From Beverwykella pulmonaria (taxonomy: Eukaryota; Ascomycota; Dothideomycetes; Pleosporales; Melanommataceae), in NCBI GenBank assembly GCA_001599595.1, contig BCHH01000001.1, positions 5,177,801 to 5,218,710 on the forward strand: a stretch of DNA of 40,910 bases, in the 5' to 3' direction. Shown in pieces: positions 21,306-30,019 of this stretch. How positions within the stretch are numbered: position 1 is the stretch's first letter; every line of letters starts with the position of its first letter. The translations under genes and the position numbers were made by a program. The notes below the pieces were generated by a model. That model searched no databases. It saw only the letters and a program-made list of their open reading frames with translations, and was not told the origin of the DNA.

Positions 21306-22159
21306 GGGTAGGGTCTTATGATTAGATGTTTTCTTTTAGATTTCTGAGTTCTCTGGTTCCTTGCATAGCGGGCGTTCTTATACCATTTTTTTTTCTCTCT
21401 CTTCTTCGTGTCTAGCATGTTACGATACCAATAAATGATCACCTTGTCACATTGATCGTATGGCATCTCTCAATAGATCATCATCATAACTCTGGCTCCC
21501 TCATTTCAATTGAAGTCGAATTCTGTGAGAGACTGTGATTAAAGCCTCTGGTCATCCTCAACTCTACTCTCCCGCTCTCTTCTATTTCCATTTGTATAGC
21601 TTATCGTTGACGTATGTACGCCAATCCTGGATCATCTCTAGTTTCACCCCGTAATTCGACCCAGTTTCTGAGTAAATTTGTACGTTGAATTATGTAGTGG
21701 ACTGTAAACATCAATTCTCTTGAATCGTTTGTTGTATTGGGATAGTTGGAAGGGCTGAAAACCAGCTATGTAGCGACATGATCCGCTCTGATCATCAATT
21801 GGCCGTGTTTGAGGTCAAGCGTTGAAAGAAGTAGAATTAAATATGGATCTATGGAGTCAGCCACGATGGGCTTGACACCGTACCAGCCCGAGCACGCCGA
21901 ATTGACAGAGCTCAATCGGGTCCGCCGATCCGCCAAAAGTCTGTCACAGCGAAGAAAAAGGTGAAATAAGAGAAAGTGTGCAACCCAAAACAATACTCTA
22001 AAATGATTCAAAGAAAATACGACTTCTTGAAGGCTCTCGGAGAAACAAAATAGTTTTATACACACGATATCAATCAAATTTTAATGAATGGTATTCCCGT
22101 CTATTTCAAACTCCCGGCCACACCGAAACCGCGATTGGAGACCTGCTCCGCAAGCCCCT
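21306..22159. other. Intergenic spacer, convergent 3' ends
   Basis: The 854 bp lie between the 3' ends of the metalloprotease and the four-TM gene. A T-rich run occurs at about 21387-21400. Short frames here have no coding character. No repeat was noticed. Confidence 0.45.
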
Positions 22160-23049
22160 CTACCCCTGAAGATCAATATATTCGCCCTTGTTATGCTTCA
22201 TAGCCGCAATCCTCTTCGTGCGACCAAACAGCCAACCCAAACCCCCCTTTCTTTGAACCTGCCAGAACGCGATAGCCAGGATGATGGCGGAGCAGATGAG
22301 CAGCGGGAACGTCATCATTCGTCCGGTTTTCTGTGGAGGAAAAGTCAGTATCGCCGAACACTTTGGACTGTGTGTATCTGGATATTGAGGTGACGCGAGA
22401 CTTACCAGATTCGAGCAAGCCTTCCCAGCCCAAGCCCCCTCCCGCTCATTATACAGCTTATCCATGCTACATGCCCACCCCTCCCTCGTATACAACTTCC
22501 CATTCGTATCATAGTTCCCATTCACATACTTAATCTCCTCCGTGCTCGTAGCCGCCGGATGCTGTCCCTGCACAATCTGAACATAGGCCAATACTCCAAT
22601 CTGCGCCAACATATTTAGCAGCGCAGGCCCGAACATGGCCCAGCCCCAGATATTGTGCCGGGAGAAGTGGCGGATGGTCGCGAGACCAGCGCAAAAGAGT
22701 ATCGCGGAGATGATGGAAATGAAGGCGCCTGAGATGACGGCGTCGTTGGCGCCGGAGCTGGAGAGATGTGGTTAGTGAAATTCTTTGAGTTCAAAGATGG
22801 CGGGTTATTGTATTTATAATAATCGGAGCTTCTTCGAAAGACAGATTCGAACAATCGAATTGTTACGTACAGGAGAGAAAACGAAATAGTTTTTGTAGTG
22901 TCGATGCCCGCTTTTATTTCTTTGGTGCCGAGAATGATGTTTGGAATGTACACCTTTTCGAATATAATTGCCGCCACGCCTACAGGAATCCCGAGAACCA
23001 ACACGCCGGCGCTGATGGCGAGGGTGGTGAGGGGGTTGAATTTGTCCAT
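22160..23049 (-). CDS. Four-TM fungal membrane protein, unknown function
   Basis: Exons are 23049-22871, 22757-22406 and 22330-22160, joined by GT..AG introns of 113 and 75 bp, giving 233 residues. Four hydrophobic segments are visible: ISAGVLVLGIPVGVAAIIF near the N-terminus, AVISGAFISIISAILFCAGL, GWAMFGPALLNMLAQIGVLA, and FPLLICSAIILAIAFWQV near the C-terminus. Between segments three and four is an extracytosolic-looking loop with two Cys (GWACSMDK and GKACSNL) that could form a disulfide, a tetraspan/claudin-like layout. The cytosolic tail is basic and ends in GEYIDLQG. The second intron starts GTAAGT and ends CCACAG; it is a multiple of three without stops, so unspliced reading adds 25 residues before KTGRMM. 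I cannot name the family. Confidence 0.8.
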
Positions 23050-24635
23050 TTTGGTGAAAGTGGTTTAGATTTCGGTGACGGAAGGCAGGAGACGATGGCA
23101 AGACTGCGAATGAAAACTTCGAGAAACGAGAAAACTTGGAGATGAAAAGAGAAATCGAAAGAAGAGAAACAAAAACCACACCGAGAACAGAACAGCAAGG
23201 ATCAAACTACCCGTCAGATTGTGAGCTGGATGGGTATCACGTATACTTAAGCGTTTCGCCCGGTGGTGAGGTGGGGCGCAGCAACGACGCTGATTGGCCG
23301 GCCCCTAACAGGGGTCCGCACAGCCCGCCTGAAACCGCCAGCACGACTTTTTCTCCGTCACCCCAACTGCCTCAAATGCCTGAAATAGGACGCTTGGAAA
23401 GCACTTCGCATGCTTTTGTGGAGCTGACTGAATGGCTCTTACTTCTTTGCGTTGCATGCCTTGCACAGTGCCTAGTCGAGATTCCGCTCCGATCGATATT
23501 CTCCGCTGCATTTTGGTTCCGGAATAATCCACTGCAGAGTTGAGATACTTGTTAGGATAAGGATACTTGGTCCATCGCAAGAGTCAGAATTCGATTTACT
23601 CTTCGTGTGGCTTTGAGTTATTCATCTCGGCATCTTCATTCAATTTACTCAGTCCAAAGCCCTATGTTTTGCGCGGAAAGCAAAACCAAGTTCGACCTCG
23701 AGCCTAGCGAACAAGTTACTATAGATCTTGTAGGATGTACAATGATGCAAAATAAGTGTTCCGGTCACGAAAATCAATGCAATGCAGTGGAAAATTGGTT
23801 GTCGGTCGTCATACATATTACCGGTACCAGACGTGCAGAAACCCCGGAGTCCGGCGCCACCCACAAACACAAACACGACCATAGCCCCCACCCAATTACA
23901 GTGGAGCTCCGACTGTGCATGGTGTAACAAGTCAATTTGTAGGAAACACGGACTTGGAGAGCTATGCAGGCTTTCGCTTGGAAATGGACTGGGTCCCAGG
24001 AGAACGACCAAGAATTCGAACTTCGGCGCCGCTTTTCTGCTGAAGTGTAAGTTTAAAGAATGCGATAGGATTGTATGTCGCTGTCAAGATAAAATACGAG
24101 AATAATGTGTTCTCCACCTGGCGCCGCCAGCAACATCCTATAAACGGAAACGAGAAGAAAAAGGCTGCATTGAGCTATAATGAATGCGGATCGGCTTGGG
24201 ATAAGAGGCTGGGAAGATGATCACATTGCAGCTTGAAGGCAGAGAAGGCGTGAGTGTGGGTTTGTGTGTGTGAGAAAGAGAGTGAGAGAAAGAGAAAGGA
24301 AACAGAGAACTGCTCACGCGACCAGAGCAGTGAGGGAGATGTCTGTGTCCTCATAGCTCGGGTACAGGCATTTATTGTAAGGCGACCATCCACTTTCAGA
24401 GCGACCGATGCCTGGGAAGATGTCAAAGGCAGCTAGCTACGCAGCCTCATTTCACGCACGACAATAACAAAAGCGCGTAATGATTTTGCCCTAGTCGTAG
24501 AAGCAGTAAAACTTATGCCGTCAACAGAATGTGCTGGCTGACTTCATCGTAGGTTCCCAATCTACAGCAACAACGCAGTGCGCTTTGATCATCTGTGAGT
24601 GATCACTCTGAAATGTACTGAAGGTTTTCGAACTC
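23050..24635. other. Gene-poor spacer
   Basis: No recognisable gene was seen in 1.6 kb. The first 150 bp are the leader of the four-TM gene, with a GAGAAA/GAAAG-rich stretch. Another purine-rich low-complexity run (GAGAAAGAGA repeats) lies at about 24270-24305. Frames of 90-130 codons on either strand lack motifs and look like chance. Confidence 0.45.
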
Positions 24636-24857
24636 TTAGTAAATCGTGCCCCATATGTTCTTGCACTTATCGACATCGGCGTCCGCAATTACGTAAATGA
24701 TGTATTCGTGGGGACGAACCAACGAAAGGGTCTTCACCATGCACTTAAACCGATCCGCATATGTGTTACGCTCGCAGAAGAAGGCCACTTCTACATCAAG
24801 TCCTTCGTTAGATAATGGGTGTGCTGAATGATATAACCCATCACAAACCCCTCTTAC
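24636..24857 (-). CDS. Cryptic Cys-containing terminal exon, unrecognised
   Basis: The minus strand has a 73-codon frame with strongly coding-like composition but no ATG at its start. Examples are VEVAFFCERNTYADRFKCMV and YIIYVIADADVDKCKNIWG, ending TIY then TAA at 24636. It contains four Cys (VCDG, FFCER, FKCMV, DKCKN), an even number that would suit disulfides. An upstream GTAAGT donor at 24972 can splice to AAG ahead of 24852 (120-bp intron) and keep the frame, joining an upstream LQFRIVLRLR segment, but I could not find a convincing start codon. It could be the last exon of a small gene or a relic. It matches no family I know. Confidence 0.35.
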   Translation of the reverse strand, partial: VRGVCDGLYHSAHPLSNEGLDVEVAFFCERNTYADRFKCMVKTLSLVRPHEYIIYVIADADVDKCKNIWGTIY

Positions 24858-25152
24858 TTAGCCTCTCGAACTAGGGCTGGTCTTGAACAAAGGCCGAAGA
24901 GAATATACAACGCATCATCAACTTCCACGATGTTATATCGATGAATACAACAAGTGGAGCATACAAACTTACCGCAACCTTAACACAATCCGAAACTGCA
25001 AGGCAATACCCACTAAAGCCCATTCAGTTCAACGATATTCCCATAACAATATGCCCAAGGTAAACGTGATCAACTATATGTACCCTAGCTTCAGTATCTA
25101 CTTCCTAGAGCTTTACTTTCCATATTGCCACCCCTCGTTCTCAGCAGTTGCT

Positions 25153-25590
25153 CTATGCCAACTTAGCTAAGATATCTTCCCAATCACTTCTATTGGTGAA
25201 ACCAACGCGTAGTAACTTGGTTTCCAGGCAAACAGATAAATTCCGCCCACTCAGCGCATCAAAATTCAAGCTTTCAGGGCCCGAAACCACCCCTAGGCGA
25301 TTGCGTAGCATCCATTTGTAGGGTTGGAGGCCGTAGCCACCCGAAAGGTAGTTTGCGATGGACCCGTCGACTCCTGGCGCTGATGTAGGACTTTTCGAGC
25401 TTATTAATGATGGAGGGTACGGAGATGGCTCAGCATAGAACTACCCAGCAATGCCGCAATTTCTTGTCGCGGCGTTCTCATTATACTGTTCTAGAGGTTT
25501 CAACAAGGACTTGCGGTGCATAAGGAAGCGGAAACAATCAGTCTTCCGTTCCGTACTCAACACCCACAAGATCCCGTTCCGCGTCGAAAA
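25153..25590 (-). pseudogene. Coding-like frame with one internal TAG, unrecognised
   Basis: From 25590 down to the TAG at 25155-25153 the minus strand has a 145-codon frame broken once by TAG at 25443-25441. Both halves read like real protein: ILWVLSTERKTDCFRFLMHR and NENAATRNCGIAG before the stop; FYAEPSPYPPSLISSKSP, NYLSGGYGLQPYKWMLRNR and VGFTNRSDWEDILAKLA after it. The TAG could derive from TGG by a G-to-A change. A 3' splice site (GGTTCAG) sits just before 25590. A possible first exon starts at ATG 25749 (MLRQGRECSKAH) with GTGGGT or GTGAGT donors near 25713-25709; only the former keeps this frame. Either a pseudogene or a gene whose exon structure I have not resolved. No family recognised. 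Confidence 0.4.
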
Positions 25591-25910
25591 CTGAACCAAT
25601 TAAGTTTCCAAGCTCTCTAGATTAATTTAGTTAGTGATTAGCTGAGCCGAACTAATAGTTGAAAGAAGCAAGAACTATCCTTTGCATAGATGAAGGGCTG
25701 CTTACTCACCCACATGCGCCTTACTACACTCTCTGCCCTGCCGCAACATCAGTAATCCATCTACTCGAAAAGAAGGCTATAAACCACACCTTCCAGTTGA
25801 TGCTTTGAAAAAATCAAGAATTTAATATCTATCTAGCACACTATCAGCAACCTAACATCTTCATCCATTGTCTCTCCTCAAATTCCAAAATATCCATTTT
25901 CTCATTCACA

Positions 25911-26708
25911 ATGTCCTCATCAACCTTCCGTAGCACCCTCAGCATAACCCACATCGGGACCGCAACTGCAATTCTCAGCATCGACGGGATAAACTTCCTC
26001 ACTGATCCTTTTTTTTCGCCCGAAGAAACCTCCTTCCCCATCGGCCCTGCCGTCCTTAAAAACAGCGCTGGCCCAGCTCTTGCACTGCAGGACCTACCTC
26101 CCATCGATGTCATCCTCCTCTCGCACGAAGACCACCCGGATAATCTCGATCCGCTAGGCCGGCAACTACTTGATGGGCGGAAAGTACTGACTACTGTCGA
26201 TGGGGCGCAAAAGTTAGCTCCTCGGCCCGGCGTTGTAGGCTTGAAGCCCTGGGAAACAGAGGGGATCAGTGTTGGTGGGAAGAACTTCGACGTAACAGCG
26301 ACACCGTGCGAGCACCTCCCAGGCGGGGAGTGCACCGGCTTCATCCTCTCCTCTCCGTCCTTCGGGCAAACCGATGGGCGACTAAATGTTATCTACTTCT
26401 CGGGAGACACAGTGTATATGGATGAGCTGAGGCAGATAAAAGATAGATACCATGTTGTGGTCGCGCTTTTCAATCTCGGCGCCGCGGTGGCAGTCCTGGA
26501 AACGGGACCGTTAACAATTACGATGGATGGGAAGCAGGCAGCGAGGTTGTGCAAGGAGATTAGAGCGGAGAAGTTAGTTCCGATGCATTTTGAGAGCTGG
26601 GGGCATTTTACACAGGGTAGGGGGGAGTTGGAGAGTGTGTTTACGGAGGAGGGGGTGGATGATAGGGTGGTGTGGCTTGTTCCGGGGAAGGAGACGAAGT
26701 TGATTTGA
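25911..26708 (+). CDS. Metallo-beta-lactamase-fold hydrolase
   Basis: Single-exon protein of 265 residues, start in good context (CACAATGTCC). It belongs to the COG2220-type Zn-dependent hydrolases of the beta-lactamase fold. The N-terminus ITHIGTATAILSIDGINFLTDP gives the first strands and the conserved Asp. The metal site region reads LLSHEDHPDNLD, a known variant of the HxHxDH motif in this group. Further ligands are plausible at TPCEHLPG, YFSGDTVY (Asp) and PMHFESWGHF (His). The UPF0173/UlaG-like members act on varied substrates, so a precise reaction cannot be given. No signal peptide; likely cytosolic. Its 3' end abuts the LINE relic's poly(T), leaving about 95 bp of 3' region. Confidence 0.85.
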   Translation: MSSSTFRSTLSITHIGTATAILSIDGINFLTDPFFSPEETSFPIGPAVLKNSAGPALALQDLPPIDVILLSHEDHPDNLDPLGRQLLDGRKVLTTVDGAQKLAPRPGVVGLKPWETEGISVGGKNFDVTATPCEHLPGGECTGFILSSPSFGQTDGRLNVIYFSGDTVYMDELRQIKDRYHVVVALFNLGAAVAVLETGPLTITMDGKQAARLCKEIRAEKLVPMHFESWGHFTQGRGELESVFTEEGVDDRVVWLVPGKETKLI

Positions 26709-26804
26709 TGAGCGTGCTGTATAGAAGCGTAACCTGAGGAAATATACGGGGGGTGGGAGGATGGGAGTCTTTTAGTAAATAAGTAGTTTGGCTTATGCTC
26801 ATTA

Positions 26805-27480
26805 AAGTTTTTTTTTTTAAAAATCATTTACCTTGCCACTATCTATCGTTAGACTAATACAATAATGCTTATACAGCCCACTGGGCTATGAAGCACTACG
26901 ATTACTCTGCTAATCCCTCTTTGCTAGGGCTCTAAAGCAGGCAGCTACAGCAGCAGTCTTGCAACTGCGTCGTGTGCGGGCAAGAAAAAAGAAGAGAGAA
27001 ACATCCTATTACTCTTGTCCTGCACTTGGTATGTTTTGACATTTGGTTATGTTGTTTGTGTCGTGGTGGTAGGCTCTTAAAGAGCTCCTGCTGCTAGCAG
27101 CCATCTCGCTGTAGCAATTTCTGTTTCTTATAGGAAGCCTGTTAGAGCTGTCCTTCATTTTGCAGTAATAAAGATCTTAGGTAGCGTAAGTGTGCGAGTT
27201 CTTAGCACCTTTGTTGCCTTTACTCTTTCCTTTCTGTAATGTTATAGTGTACGAGAAGGTGCTTGGGCGTCTGCAGCGCCTTGCAGTTGCCACAGCATTC
27301 TCCTTTGTCATTTTAGCCAATGGCCTTAGAAAATTGCTTAAAGAAGCCCTTTCCTAGTTTTAACTCTTTAAGTAGCCTAGTGAGGTAGAGGGGTTTGTTG
27401 CTTTCCTTCCTAGACCTACTTTTGCTAGCTTGTCTGCATACTCATTTCCTTGGATGTTGAACATTAAGGTGGTTCCTCCA
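26805..27480 (-). mobile_element. Degenerate 3' end of a LINE (Tad1/I-like)
   Basis: Read on the minus strand from 27480, the sequence encodes NIQGNEYADKLAKVGLG, the C-terminal signature of LINE RNase H domains. After frame breaks it gives CCGNCKALQTPKHLLVHY (about 27300-27245), matching the Cys/His 'C.C...QT..HLL' motif that follows. The frame is lost downstream through stops and shifts. A run of 11-12 T at about 26807-26818 on the + strand is the expected poly(A) tail of a minus-strand insertion. The element is 5'-truncated, as usual for LINEs, and inactive. A related copy of its 3' region lies at 36980-37200. Confidence 0.7.
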
Positions 27481-28142
27481 TCGTGTAATCCTCAATTATC
27501 CCATCTCTATGTTAATGGTTTCCCATTATACGCGACGAACTTCTCACTCAAATTCTACACCATTGCACCATAATATACCTCCTTTACGTCAGCGCACACT
27601 CTCATCTCCTCTCCGTCGAGGTCATACATACCGCATCCCTAATCTCCGTCGTACTGCAGGCATAACCTACGGCGAAACGTCAACCTTCTCCTTGAGCGCC
27701 TTGAAGCCATCTGCACCCATATCTTTAGTCATCATTTTGATACTTCATTAGCCACCAAAACAAATTAGGGAGTCCGTAAAATAGCCCAGATGCAAAACCC
27801 AAATGATCACCTTCCTCCTCCAGTGCCAGCGACCTCAAAAAGATATTTATTAGCGCATTAATTGCTCCTTACGCGGCAAGGGGAAGTACGATATTCATTT
27901 TGTTACACTGCCCCGACACTAGAGATCAATACGAATTTCGCTTCCCAAGCTTTGGAGTGTGAAGATGGCAGAGGTCATCGAGGGGATGGAGGAGAGCGAA
28001 AAGAAAATCGAGGACATTGCAATAAGATGAATGTATGATTAACACTAATTTCGGCGAGACTAGGAACTCTGAGAGTTCATGACGAGACACTTACGTACAC
28101 CTTCATCCCTACAAGCCCAGCCCACATTCTCCGCGCAGCCTC
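27481..28142. other. Intergenic spacer after LINE relic
   Basis: The 660 bp run to the 3' end of the F-box gene. An 80-codon frame starting at 27509 is Ser/Thr/His/Arg-rich and shows no motif. No further element boundary was recognised. Confidence 0.4.
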
Positions 28143-29633
28143 TCATTCATCATCGTTAGACTCTTCGTCCTCATCCTCGTCCTCATCCTCGCCCTCATCC
28201 ATCATATCTGCGTCTTCTTCGCCGTCGTCATTCTCGTCGTCATTATCACTCTCGTTGCCAATGACTGCTGGCGGATCTGGCCACTTTACCCTCAGGCTGC
28301 TGATCAGCTGAGGCAAGAAAGTCTTCATGTCGCCTTTGCACTCTCGCGACTTCACCAAGTAGTCCGATTGGCCGTCCGCGAGGTTATCGCTCTCCTCCTC
28401 CGTAAGTCTACTGAATTGGACTGTGACTGATATTCCTGTGTGGTCAGTCTGGTTGATGCAACCCAGCATCATACCCGTGAGGTTGAGATTGTCAATCTTC
28501 GAGACATGCAGGAGGAAGTTACGCCAAGGATTCGGCATATTGCCATCGGACTGTTGAAGGGAGCGAGTGTAGCTCAGGCTGACTTTCCAGAGACCTATGT
28601 AACGTAAGGTTGGCTTGAACTTGGTGATGACTTGGAGCAGTAGATCAGGCGCTATGGTCATCATTCCGAAGTCGAGTTGCTCTAGGCACGGAAGCATAGC
28701 ATGGCTGGTGGGCTGAATGAGTCGCTGTAGAAGTTCTGTAGAGCCCTCGTGCCCGCGGTGCTGGAAGTTTAGTCTGAGATGTCTGAGATTCCTAGCATGT
28801 AGGAGAAAGTCAAGCAGATAGAGCCGTCGATTGGGAATTAAGGAAGCGTAATGGTGCTGCACTACGCCTATGTGCCAAGAATGCCGCTCAACTTTCACAG
28901 TCAGGAGCAGAGTCTTCAGACGGTTCAAGACAGGTTCGAGCTCAGGCATAGAATCCGGGGAAAGGAAGAATGCGGCGTCACTCAAGCCAGCATTATGATT
29001 GCGTAGTATCACTTCTACCGATGGAATAGTGACGTTGGCTTTGGCGAGAGCTCGGAAGAGAGTGGTGAAGACCTTGTCGGCGAAGTCGAATTCAAGGTTG
29101 GGGCCAGGCATACTGCAATCGAGAGAAACGCCAGTCTCTTCAAGAACTGTTGGAGCGCCATAGCTGTGCCATCTTGCACCGTCGCGGGCGCGGCCGCGGG
29201 CACTGTAGTCTCGAATGCCAAGCGTTTCGAGATTTGGGAGGTTTCGGAAGACTTCTGCGAGCAAGTCGCAGTCGCGTCCGGAACTGGTGAGATTCTTCTG
29301 GTCTGCACAGCCGTGAAGGAATTTCTCGAGACGTGCATGATCGGTGATTTGGTGATATGTAAGTTGCACATATTTCTCCAGGCCGATGATGACATGTTTG
29401 ACGAACTTGGAGAGAGCTGTATGCCTCGAGATTTCGACGAGCGCGCTCAAGCTCGGCGTGGTGAGCATGAACTGCTTCTTGGTGAAGAATTCCTTAGCGA
29501 AGGTGTCGAAGAGGGCCTTCTCGAAATATCTGCTGGTGAGGCGGAGGGCGCCGAGGTCTTTGGTGGACAGATAGGTAGCGATGATGTGCACGAGCAGCTC
29601 AATTGGCATGCTCGCGAGTCCGGTGGGCGCCAT
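28143..29633 (-). CDS. F-box protein with acidic C-terminal tail
   Basis: Single-exon frame; the ATG at 29633 lies in an ideal context (CACCATGGCG) and directly precedes the F-box, so I prefer it over the in-frame ATG at 29753. The protein has 496 residues. An F-box spans residues 6-46 (LASMPIELLVHIIATYL then GALRLTSRYFEKALF). F-box proteins dock substrates onto SCF ubiquitin ligases through Skp1. The middle (about 80-400) has Leu-rich helical segments (FLLHARNLRHLRLNF, LEQLDFGMMTI) like those of fungal F-box/LRR-type proteins. The last 35 residues are almost entirely Asp/Glu with Met and Ser, a low-complexity acidic tail. It is divergent from the PARP gene. The substrate is unknown. Confidence 0.88.
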   Translation of the reverse strand: MAPTGLASMPIELLVHIIATYLSTKDLGALRLTSRYFEKALFDTFAKEFFTKKQFMLTTPSLSALVEISRHTALSKFVKHVIIGLEKYVQLTYHQITDHARLEKFLHGCADQKNLTSSGRDCDLLAEVFRNLPNLETLGIRDYSARGRARDGARWHSYGAPTVLEETGVSLDCSMPGPNLEFDFADKVFTTLFRALAKANVTIPSVEVILRNHNAGLSDAAFFLSPDSMPELEPVLNRLKTLLLTVKVERHSWHIGVVQHHYASLIPNRRLYLLDFLLHARNLRHLRLNFQHRGHEGSTELLQRLIQPTSHAMLPCLEQLDFGMMTIAPDLLLQVITKFKPTLRYIGLWKVSLSYTRSLQQSDGNMPNPWRNFLLHVSKIDNLNLTGMMLGCINQTDHTGISVTVQFSRLTEEESDNLADGQSDYLVKSRECKGDMKTFLPQLISSLRVKWPDPPAVIGNESDNDDENDDGEEDADMMDEGEDEDEDEDEESNDDE

Positions 29634-30019
29634 GGTGAGTTCGTGTCTATGGAAGACGCGTTTGGACGCCCTCTTGTTTGTATGTCGGAGGTCCGGTGTT
29701 CGATAGCGCGCCAAGCCCTGGTTAGGCTGCAGCGCCAGGCAATGAACCCTCAAGTCGTAGGCAAGCTCTCTCTTTAGAAGCGGTAGCAGGCACCAGCGCG
29801 CGAAGGATGCACTGGTGTTGAATTGATTCGGCGGAGGTGATTGTGGGACGATCGCTGCCTGGAATGTCTCTCGAGCTGATTCTTGGCGTCACCTGTTTTC
29901 GCGTTTTCGCGTCACGGTAAATATCAGCTGTCCCCTTAGCCAACTCTCACCTTCAATTCTTCCACCACGACCACAACTATCTTCACTTTTGCCCCCATTG
30001 CAGTGCCTTCTCGCCCACA
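29634..30019. promoter_or_regulatory. Shared divergent promoter, F-box and PARP genes
   Basis: The 386 bp between divergent ATGs must contain both promoters. A GCGTTTTCGC-type inverted word occurs at about 29897-29911 (TTTTCGCGTTTTCGCG). A CT-rich leader precedes the PARP start. No further site is recognised. Confidence 0.45.

Noticed and set aside
22814..23179. 121-codon minus-strand frame across the four-TM gene start
   Set aside because: It is an out-of-frame shadow of the first exon; the frame starting at 23049 gives TM segments that join through splice sites.
29634..29753. 40-residue N-terminal extension of the F-box protein
   Set aside because: The ATG at 29633 has an ideal context and immediately precedes the F-box.
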